Assembly (NCBI RefSeq): GCF_002091715.1
Contig: NZ_BDAG01000010.1
Span: 62,001 to 126,000 of the forward strand
Source: Pseudomonas migulae NBRC 103157
GTDB lineage: Bacteria; Pseudomonadota; Gammaproteobacteria; Pseudomonadales; Pseudomonadaceae
Direction: 5' to 3'
Length of the DNA stretch: 64,000 bases
Of this stretch, positions 57,890-64,000 are shown in pieces. The translations under genes and the position numbers were made by a program. Below the pieces are notes generated by a model. The model searched no databases, was not told the DNA's origin, and saw only the letters and a list, made by a program, of their open reading frames with translations. Position 1 is the stretch's first letter. Each line of letters starts with the position of its first letter.

Positions 57890-59206
57890 TCAATAGGCAT
57901 ACCGCAACATCGCATGCGGTAAATGCCGCAACGCAAAGAACCCGAACAGCGCCACCATCGTCGGCAACACCAGCCACCAGATCCTGGGTGGCATGGCGCT
58001 GAGCGGTGTCTTGAGCTGACTCAAGCCCAGGCTCGCCGCACAGACACACGCCGCCAGCATCGCGCCGGCCAGCACATCCGTTGGCCAATGCGCACCCAGA
58101 TAGACGCGTGACAACGCAATCGCCAGCGCCGGAAGGCAACCCACCAGCAACCAGGTCAGGCGCATCCGCGGTGGTTGTCCGCGACCGGCCAGAACGGCGA
58201 GGGTCAGAAACAGCGCGAAGGACCCCGACGCGTGACCGCTGGGCATGCTGTAGCTCACCAGCGGATCACTTAAAACCTCCGGTCGTACGCGGGCGAAAAA
58301 CTGTTTGGTGAAGGTGTTGCCGAGTGCGGTGACGAGCAGGGTGCTGCCTGCGAAAACCGCCTGTCGCCATTGCCGGGTCAACAGCAGCAAAGCGGTCAGC
58401 AGGGCGCTGAACAGCAGCATGTTGCGGAATTCGCCGATCAGCGTGAAGGTGACGGCGACTTCATCGAGCGTCGGGCTGCGATGCTCCTGCACCAGGGTCA
58501 TCACACCCTGATCGAGGGCGGTGAGGTGCGGGTAGCCGATAAACAGTCCCGCCAGGATCAGTAAGCTCATGCCGCTGATCAATATTGTCGCTTTGCGATG
58601 ACGGCGCAGGCTGCTGGTCGCGCTCAAGCCAAGCATCACCGCGATGCTGCCGGCGACGATCCCGGCTTCAGGCCAGAAACCTTCCGGCAGCGGCAAACGG
58701 ATCGCTGCGCCCGTGGCCCAGCCGGGCAGCAGGTAGGCGACGCTCCAACCGGCCGCGGCCAGGAGGCTGACGGCGACGAAGCGCGGGAAGGGCATGTCGA
58801 ACATTCCGGCGACCATCGGCAGCATTGGCCGCAACGGCCCGATGAAACGCCCGACCAAAAGACTGGCAATGCCATAGCGCTGGAAGTAGGCCTCGGCGCC
58901 GGCGATCCATTCCGGGTGGTGGCGCAGGCCGGGCAGGCGCCGGATGTTCTGGTGGAAATGTCGCCCCACAAAGTAGGAAAGGATATCGCCCAGCACGCCG
59001 GCGACGAATCCCAGCAACAGTGTTTCGCTCAACGACAGCGCGCCGCTGCCGGCCAGCACTGCGACGGCAAACAGCAACACCGTGCCGGGCACGATCAGTC
59101 CGGCAATCGCCAGGCACTCCACGAAGGCCACAATGAATACTGCCGCGGCCAGCCACTGCGGATTTGCCGCCAGCCATCCGGTCACGCTATCGAGCCATGG
59201 GCCCAT
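57890..59206 (-). CDS. DedA-PAP2 phosphatase fusion protein
   Basis: A 438-residue membrane protein. Residues 1-~200 are DedA-like (FLPG-equivalent GLIVPGTVLLF, GRHFHQNI, VGRFIGPLRPMLPMVAGMFDMPFPRF). The C-terminal half is a PAP2 phosphatase with the three motifs KQFFARVRP, PSGHASGSF and SRVYLGAHWPTDVLAG. This arrangement suggests coupled lipid translocation and dephosphorylation, for example of undecaprenyl pyrophosphate. It is a known fusion class, but the substrate is inferred. Confidence 0.93.
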   Translation of the reverse strand: MGPWLDSVTGWLAANPQWLAAAVFIVAFVECLAIAGLIVPGTVLLFAVAVLAGSGALSLSETLLLGFVAGVLGDILSYFVGRHFHQNIRRLPGLRHHPEWIAGAEAYFQRYGIASLLVGRFIGPLRPMLPMVAGMFDMPFPRFVAVSLLAAAGWSVAYLLPGWATGAAIRLPLPEGFWPEAGIVAGSIAVMLGLSATSSLRRHRKATILISGMSLLILAGLFIGYPHLTALDQGVMTLVQEHRSPTLDEVAVTFTLIGEFRNMLLFSALLTALLLLTRQWRQAVFAGSTLLVTALGNTFTKQFFARVRPEVLSDPLVSYSMPSGHASGSFALFLTLAVLAGRGQPPRMRLTWLLVGCLPALAIALSRVYLGAHWPTDVLAGAMLAACVCAASLGLSQLKTPLSAMPPRIWWLVLPTMVALFGFFALRHLPHAMLRYAY

Positions 59207-59263
59207 AAAAACAACTCCCCTCGATGTTCATTAGTCCAAACACAATCTTCAAACACTACAGAC

Positions 59264-59410
59264 CCCCTGTGGGAGCGACCTGTGGCGAGGGGGCTTGCCC
59301 CCGTTTGAGTGCGTAGCACTCACAAAATCTTTGGCGCATCGGCAATGTGGGGGCCGTTTCGCAGCCCAACGGGGGCAAGCCCCCTCGCCACACAAGCTCG
59401 CTCCTACAGG
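59264..59410. repeat. REPIN, GAGGGGGCTTGCCCCCG type
   Basis: Arms 59264-59302 and 59370-59410 with the core GAGGGGGCTTGCCCCCGTT and outer GTGGGAGC or GTAGGAGC words. It is the only member of this third family seen in the window. Confidence 0.88.
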
Positions 59411-59424
59411 AGGGTTTTCATTGT

Positions 59425-60123
59425 TCAAGTCAGCAAAAAATAATCGCGACCTTCGACCTGTCCCCGTCGCAGCGGGTTCCGCGTGCAATACGGCGCGTAA
59501 GCCGCGTCGACGAAGCGATACATCAAGTGTTCGTCACGCCCATGGGGAATGCCCAGGCGCGTGGTTTGAATGATGTGGCCAGGTGCCGGACCAACATCCT
59601 CCACCAGCAGCACTTCATGATCGAAGCGCTTCGCGTCCCAGACCGGCACCTTCAAACCCAGAGCCTTGCACAGCAGCGTTTGCCCGGCGCAAAGCTTTTG
59701 CGAAGGACGAGGCCGGCCCTGGGCATCAGGATTGTTCAGCAGCATCTGCGCCAGGCTCGCCGGCCCGCTCAACTCATCGACCCATGGATACGCGGATTTG
59801 ATCAAAACGGCATTGCCCGGACCTTGAGCGCTGAAATTCAGGGAGTCGCCGCCCCGGGCGTAATACATATAGATGTGGCCGCCGTCCAGAAACAAAGCCT
59901 TACGCTTTTCTGTGTAGCCGAGCGAGGCATGGCTGCCTTTTTCTTCGAAGTAATACGCTTCGGTCTCGATGATCCGGGCACTGAGCCACAGTTCGCCGAC
60001 CCGGTGACGGATGACTTTACCGAGTAAATCCCGGGCCAGTGTCTGGGCGTCTCGGTCGAAAAACGCGTCCGGGAGCCCCTTGGGCAGGCCCGCGGCGGAC
60101 GCACGAACAGTCAGGTTGGTCAT
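59425..60123 (-). CDS. mpg: 3-methyladenine DNA glycosylase (AAG/MPG type)
   Basis: A 232-residue base-excision glycosylase. FFDRDAQTLARDLLGKVIRHRV, ARIIETEAYYFEEKGSHA (with the catalytic Glu), HIYMYYARGGDSLNF and PRRGQVEGRDYF-like C-terminus (here PLRRGQVEGRDYF) match the eukaryotic-type MPG family. It matches PA4010. Start at 60123. Confidence 0.93.
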   Translation of the reverse strand: MTNLTVRASAAGLPKGLPDAFFDRDAQTLARDLLGKVIRHRVGELWLSARIIETEAYYFEEKGSHASLGYTEKRKALFLDGGHIYMYYARGGDSLNFSAQGPGNAVLIKSAYPWVDELSGPASLAQMLLNNPDAQGRPRPSQKLCAGQTLLCKALGLKVPVWDAKRFDHEVLLVEDVGPAPGHIIQTTRLGIPHGRDEHLMYRFVDAAYAPYCTRNPLRRGQVEGRDYFLLT

Positions 60124-60258
60124 GATGAACGGTGTTTATCAGGGCTGATTGAGTCGTGATGATAACAATTTGCAGCTTAATCCCGGCTGAACGTCGGCAA
60201 ATTGCCCTCCATTTCGACCATCCGCCCGTCACCGCTGTTAGTCGGGGGACGCGACAGC

Positions 60259-60264
60259 TATAAT
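60259..60264 (+). promoter_or_regulatory. Consensus -10 for proA
   Basis: TATAAT at 60259-60264, about 50 bases before the proA start; the matching -35 region is not convincing. Confidence 0.4.
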
Positions 60265-60312
60265 CTGCCGCTTTACTCTTTACCAAGACCTTAGCAAAGA
60301 CCATCACAGACC

Positions 60313-61584
60313 ATGACTGAGTCCGTTCTCGACTACATGACCCGCCTGGGTCGCGCCGCCCGCGAAGCGTCGCGCATCATCGGCCGTGCCAGCACCGCGC
60401 AGAAAAACCGCGCCCTGCAGGCGGCTGCGAATGCGCTGGACGCTGCACGTGCCGAGCTGGCGGCCGCCAATGAGCTGGATCTGGCCGCCGGTCGCGCCAA
60501 TGGTCTTGAACCCGCGCTGCTGGAACGTCTGGCACTGACCCCGGAGCGCATCGACGGCATGATCGTCGGTCTGCGACAGGTGGCAGCCTTGCCTGACCCG
60601 GTCGGTGCCATTCGCGACATGAGTTTCCGTCCGTCGGGGATTCAGGTCGGCAAGATGCGCGTGCCGCTGGGTGTGATCGGGATCATCTACGAATCCCGGC
60701 CCAACGTGACCATCGATGCTGCCAGCCTGTGCCTGAAGTCGGGCAATGCGACCATCCTGCGGGGCGGTTCCGAGGCGATCAATTCCAACCGTGCCATCGC
60801 CGCCTGCATCCAGCGCGGTCTGGCCGAGGCCGATTTGCCGGCCGCTGTGGTTCAAGTGGTCGAAACCACTGACCGTGCCGCCGTGGGCGCGCTGATTACC
60901 ATGCCTGAATACGTCGATGTCATCGTGCCTCGTGGCGGCCGCGGCCTGATCGAGCGCGTCAGCCGTGACGCGCGCGTTCCGGTCATCAAGCATCTGGACG
61001 GCATCTGCCACGTTTACGTCAGTGCGCATGCCGATCTACCGAAAGCCCAACGCATCGCCTTCAATGCCAAGACTTACCGTTATGGCATCTGCGGTGCGAT
61101 GGAAACGCTGCTGGTGGATCAAGCCGTTGCCAAGGATTTCCTGCCGTCGATGGCTGCACAGTTCCGCGAAAAAGGCGTTGAGCTGCGTGGTTGCGATCGC
61201 ACTCGGGCGATCATCGATGCCGCGCTGGCCACTGAAGAAGACTGGCACACCGAATACCTGGCGCCGATCCTCTCGATCCGAGTGGTCGACGGGCTGGACC
61301 AGGCCATCGAGCACATTAACAAGTACGGCTCCCATCACACCGATTCGATTGTCAGCGAACACCAGGGCGACACCCGGCGTTTCGTGGCTGAAGTCGATTC
61401 GTCGTCGGTGATGATCAATACGCCGACCTGCTTCGCCGATGGCTTTGAATACGGATTGGGTGCCGAGATTGGCATTTCTACTGATAAGCTGCACGCCCGC
61501 GGCCCGGTGGGTCTCGAAGGCCTGACCTGCGAGAAGTACATCGTGGTCGGTGATGGCCAGTTGCGCGGCCAGGCGTCGGTCTGA
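60313..61584 (+). CDS. proA: Gamma-glutamyl phosphate reductase
   Basis: A 423-residue enzyme of proline synthesis. [43 protein letters not shown] and the catalytic-Cys region [18 protein letters not shown] are diagnostic; [17 protein letters not shown] and [12 protein letters not shown] complete the family pattern. It heads the proA-nadD-rsfS-rlmH-mrdA cluster conserved in pseudomonads. Confidence 0.96.
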   Translation: MTESVLDYMTRLGRAAREASRIIGRASTAQKNRALQAAANALDAARAELAAANELDLAAGRANGLEPALLERLALTPERIDGMIVGLRQVAALPDPVGAIRDMSFRPSGIQVGKMRVPLGVIGIIYESRPNVTIDAASLCLKSGNATILRGGSEAINSNRAIAACIQRGLAEADLPAAVVQVVETTDRAAVGALITMPEYVDVIVPRGGRGLIERVSRDARVPVIKHLDGICHVYVSAHADLPKAQRIAFNAKTYRYGICGAMETLLVDQAVAKDFLPSMAAQFREKGVELRGCDRTRAIIDAALATEEDWHTEYLAPILSIRVVDGLDQAIEHINKYGSHHTDSIVSEHQGDTRRFVAEVDSSSVMINTPTCFADGFEYGLGAEIGISTDKLHARGPVGLEGLTCEKYIVVGDGQLRGQASV

Positions 61585-61585
61585 C

Positions 61586-62275
61586 TTGGGCGACCTTAAT
61601 CCGTCGGCCCCGGTAACCGCCAGCGAACCTGCGCCTCGACGTATCGGCATGCTGGGCGGGACGTTCGACCCGGTGCACATCGGCCATTTGCGCGGTGCGC
61701 TGGAAGTCGCCGAATCGCTGGCGCTCGATGAGTTGCGACTGACGCCCAGTGCCCGGCCGCCTCATCGTGGCACGCCGCAGGTGTCGGCGAAGGACCGTCT
61801 GGCGATGGTCAAGTGCGCGGTGGCCGGTGTGGCGCCGTTGGTGGTGGACGCCCGCGAATTGCAGCGGGACAAACCGTCCTACACCATCGATACCCTGGAA
61901 CTGATGCGTGCCGAACTGGCCGCTGAAGACCAGGTTTTTCTGCTTTTGGGCTGGGACGCATTTTGCGGCCTGCCCACTTGGCACCGCTGGGAGGAGTTGC
62001 TCCAGCATTGCCACATCCTGGTGCTGCAACGCCCGGATGCCGACAGCGAACCGCCGGATGCCTTGCGCAACCTGCTGGCAGCGCGCTCGGTGAGCGACCC
62101 GCTGGCCCTCAAAGGGCCGAGCGGACAGATTGCATTCGTCTGGCAGACGCCGCTCGCGGTATCCGCCACCCAGATCCGTCAACTGCTGGCCAGCGGTAAG
62201 TCGGTACGTTTCCTGGTGCCCGACGCGGTCCTGGCCTACATCGATGCGCACGGACTCTACCGTGCGCCGAACTGA
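61586..62275 (+). CDS. nadD: Nicotinate-nucleotide adenylyltransferase
   Basis: A 229-residue (with this start) nucleotidyltransferase of NAD synthesis. [17 protein letters not shown] has the GTFDPxHxGH motif, SYTIDTLE and [16 protein letters not shown] bind the mononucleotide, and SATQIRQLL is the ISxTxIR motif. The start is uncertain: the first in-frame ATG (61649) would remove the RRIG strand, so a non-ATG start such as TTG 61586, just after the proA stop, or ATG 61550 inside proA is likely. Enzyme assignment is firm. Confidence 0.9.
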   Translation: MGDLNPSAPVTASEPAPRRIGMLGGTFDPVHIGHLRGALEVAESLALDELRLTPSARPPHRGTPQVSAKDRLAMVKCAVAGVAPLVVDARELQRDKPSYTIDTLELMRAELAAEDQVFLLLGWDAFCGLPTWHRWEELLQHCHILVLQRPDADSEPPDALRNLLAARSVSDPLALKGPSGQIAFVWQTPLAVSATQIRQLLASGKSVRFLVPDAVLAYIDAHGLYRAPN

Positions 62276-62348
62276 ATGGGAGTGCTTCAAGGCACGTGAT
62301 ATCAACGTGTATTGAACCACCCGAACACATGAGCAAAACGAGTTTTAT

Positions 62349-62843
62349 ATGACTGACAAAGACGTAGCTAAAGTTAAGCGCAAAGGCACATTCAAGAGCG
62401 CCCCGCTGCCAGTAGAAGCTCCAACCGGCCCTGAGCTGGTCGGCGAAGAACTGGTAAAGGTTGCCGTAGCCGCCCTGGAAGACGTCAAGGCCCAGGACAT
62501 TCAGGTGATCGACGTTCGTGAAAAGCAGAGCATCACTGACTTCATGATCATCGCTACCGGTACTTCCAACCGCCAGATCGGCGCGATGCTGGACAAGGTC
62601 CGCGAGGCCGTCAAAGCCCAGGGCGTCAAGCCACTGGGTGAAGAAGGCAAGGGCGACAGCGACTGGGTCCTGCTGGATATGGACGATGTCATCGTGCACA
62701 TGATGACCGCCTCGGCTCGCCAGTTCTATGACCTGGAGCGCCTGTGGGCCGGTGCAGAGCAGAGCCGTTCGGCCAGCGCTGCGCATCACAGCCCGGAAAA
62801 CACCCATGAGCACTTCACCAAGCTCAACAAAGACCAGCAATAA
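62349..62843 (+). CDS. rsfS: Ribosomal silencing factor RsfS
   Basis: A 164-residue protein that binds L14 and blocks subunit joining. ELVKVAVAALEDVKAQDIQVIDVREKQSITDFMIIATGTSNRQIGAM and DSDWVLLDMDDVIVHMMTASARQFYDLERLW are diagnostic. The N-terminal basic extension of about 30 residues (KVKRKGTFKSAPLP) and the C-terminal tail are longer than in E. coli (105 residues). The RBS and start at 62349 are supported by the basic, charged extension without stops. Confidence 0.93.
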   Translation: MTDKDVAKVKRKGTFKSAPLPVEAPTGPELVGEELVKVAVAALEDVKAQDIQVIDVREKQSITDFMIIATGTSNRQIGAMLDKVREAVKAQGVKPLGEEGKGDSDWVLLDMDDVIVHMMTASARQFYDLERLWAGAEQSRSASAAHHSPENTHEHFTKLNKDQQ

Positions 62844-62852
62844 GGGACCGCT

Positions 62853-63320
62853 GTGCGACTGCGACTGATCGCCGTCGGTTCACGCATGCCCAAATGGGTG
62901 GAAGAAGGCTGGCATGAATATGCCAAGCGTCTTCCGTCCGAGCTGGCGCTGGAACTGGTGGAAATACCGCTCAACACCCGTGGCAAGAACGCCGACGTGG
63001 CACGCTTCATCCGTCAGGAAGGCGAAGCCATGCTGGCCAAGGTCGGGCCGAATGAGCGCGTTGTCACCCTCGAAGTCCATGGCAAGCCCTGGAGCACCGA
63101 GCAGTTGGCGGTCGAACTCGATCGCTGGCGGCTCGACTCGCGCACGGTAAATTTCATGGTCGGCGGCCCCGAAGGGCTGGCGCCGGAAGTCTGTGCGCGG
63201 GCCGATCAGCGCTGGTCGTTATCGCCATTGACGTTGCCGCACCCGCTGGTGCGGATTCTGATCGGCGAACAGCTGTATCGTGCCTGGACAGTTCTGTCCG
63301 GCCACCCTTACCACAAGTAG
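62853..63320 (+). CDS. rlmH: 23S rRNA pseudouridine-1915 methyltransferase RlmH
   Basis: A 155-residue SPOUT methyltransferase. [41 protein letters not shown] and [29 protein letters not shown] C terminus (here [25 protein letters not shown]) are family signatures. GTG start at 62853, nine bases after the rsfS stop. Confidence 0.96.
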   Translation: MRLRLIAVGSRMPKWVEEGWHEYAKRLPSELALELVEIPLNTRGKNADVARFIRQEGEAMLAKVGPNERVVTLEVHGKPWSTEQLAVELDRWRLDSRTVNFMVGGPEGLAPEVCARADQRWSLSPLTLPHPLVRILIGEQLYRAWTVLSGHPYHK

Positions 63321-63329
63321 TTCTGCCTC

Positions 63330-64000
63330 ATGTCCCAGCCGATCCGCATCAAGGACCACGAAAAAGACGCCCGTCTGGTGCGTGGCCGCGTCGTGTTCGG
63401 GGCAATTGCGGTGGTGGCGCTGATCGGCGTGCTGATCGCGCGCCTGTATTTCCTGCAGGTGATCCAGTACGAGTACCACTCGACCCTGTCGGAAAACAAC
63501 CGCGTCCATGTGCAGCCGATTCCGCCCACCCGTGGGCTGATCTTCGACCGCAATGGCGTGGTGGTGGCCGACAACCGGCCGAGCTTCAGCCTGAGCATGA
63601 CCCGCGAACGTTCCGGCGACTGGCAGCAAGTGCTCGACGTGATCGTCGAAGTGCTGGAGCTGACGCCCGAGGATCGGGTGATCTTCGAGAAACGCATGCG
63701 CCAGGGGCGACGGCCGTTCGAGCCGGTGCCGATCCTGTTCGAGCTGACCGAAGAACAGATCGCCCGCATCGCCGTGAATCAGTTCCGCCTGCCAGGTGTT
63801 GAAGTGGTTGCGCAACTGGTGCGGCATTACCCGCAGGGCGCGCATTTTGCGCACTCGGTGGGTTACATGGGGCGGATCAACGAGAAAGAGCTGAAGTCCC
63901 TCGATCCGGTCAATTACAGCGGCACCCACCACATTGGCAAGACCGGTATCGAGCGCTTCTACGAGCCCGAGTTGCACGGTCAGGTGGGTTACGAAGAAGT
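63330..64000 (+). CDS. mrdA: Penicillin-binding protein 2 (5' part; cut by window)
   Basis: The first 223 residues of a class B transpeptidase of the elongasome. A membrane helix (about residues 20-42) precedes NNRVHVQPIPPTRGLIFDRNGVVVADNRPSFSLSM, the class B non-catalytic signature. PQGAHFAHSVGYMGRI and GKTGIERFYEPELHG lead towards the catalytic domain, which lies beyond the edge. Placement after rlmH is the conserved order. Confidence 0.95.
   Translation, partial: MSQPIRIKDHEKDARLVRGRVVFGAIAVVALIGVLIARLYFLQVIQYEYHSTLSENNRVHVQPIPPTRGLIFDRNGVVVADNRPSFSLSMTRERSGDWQQVLDVIVEVLELTPEDRVIFEKRMRQGRRPFEPVPILFELTEEQIARIAVNQFRLPGVEVVAQLVRHYPQGAHFAHSVGYMGRINEKELKSLDPVNYSGTHHIGKTGIERFYEPELHGQVGYEE

Noticed and set aside
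3829..59410. CRISPR array from repeated GC-rich words
   Set aside because: The repeats are palindromic REPs scattered singly or as inverted pairs, with no regular direct-repeat/spacer pattern and no cas genes.

Overview
The window is chromosomal DNA of a Pseudomonas of the fluorescens group. The evidence is high GC, family-level matches throughout, a gene order that (from memory) runs parallel to the PAO1 interval PA4069-PA4003, and about twenty intergenic REP/REPIN palindromes of the types typical of that group (GTGGGAGCGGGCTTGC and GTAGGAGCCGGCTTGC cores). No rRNA, tRNA, CRISPR array, insertion sequence or prophage structural gene was seen.

Layout. 1-3760: most of an lhr-type helicase (minus strand, cut by the left edge). 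4086-5895: two overlapping nucleotide-sugar SDR genes. 5982-6680: oprG with an Anr-type promoter. 6902-10118 (minus): a Zur-type zinc operon with a His-rich periplasmic DUF2796 protein, a MacB-like ABC ATPase and permease, and a DUF3299 protein, preceded by a Zur-like palindrome. 10253-12896: small conserved gene, CnoX-type thioredoxin, methyltransferase, lipoprotein. 13025-19755: nrdR-ribD-ribE-ribBA-ribH-nusB-thiL-pgpA and a solute-binding protein, with several 4-bp stop/start overlaps. 20008-21841: ribA, a membrane protein and a BtuF-like protein. 21980-27097 (minus): a frameshifted btuB-like receptor gene, then dxs, ispA and xseB in reverse order of transcription.

27098-39520 is the most unusual part. 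A repeat-rich spacer (a large inverted repeat with a REPIN inside it, plus three copies of a 10-bp motif that can form alternative hairpins) leads into the six-gene mag/yfa operon (27989-38165). That operon encodes a bacterial alpha-2-macroglobulin lacking the thioester cysteine, surrounded by proteins that carry, by eye, NlpC/P60-like, transpeptidase-like (SxxK, KTW), SpoIID-like and HEYLH motifs. This suggests a cell-envelope or peptidoglycan role. Directly after it is an isolated S24/LexA-like phage-type repressor with three 17-bp operator-like palindromes and no phage genes.

39598-50424: ppa, mtfA, a DedA protein, an acetyltransferase, then the ethanolamine operon (aldehyde dehydrogenase, permease, eutB, eutC) behind a good sigma-54 promoter and divergent from its enhancer-binding regulator eatR. 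50612-64000: mpl-ubiX-lipoprotein, an SDR, a MORN-repeat/C13 caspase-like lipoprotein, a MaoC hydratase, LrgA/LrgB, a LON-substrate-domain protein, a DedA-PAP2 fusion, mpg, and the conserved proA-nadD-rsfS-rlmH-mrdA cluster, cut by the right edge.

All functions are assigned by reading motifs and recalling families; no searches were run.
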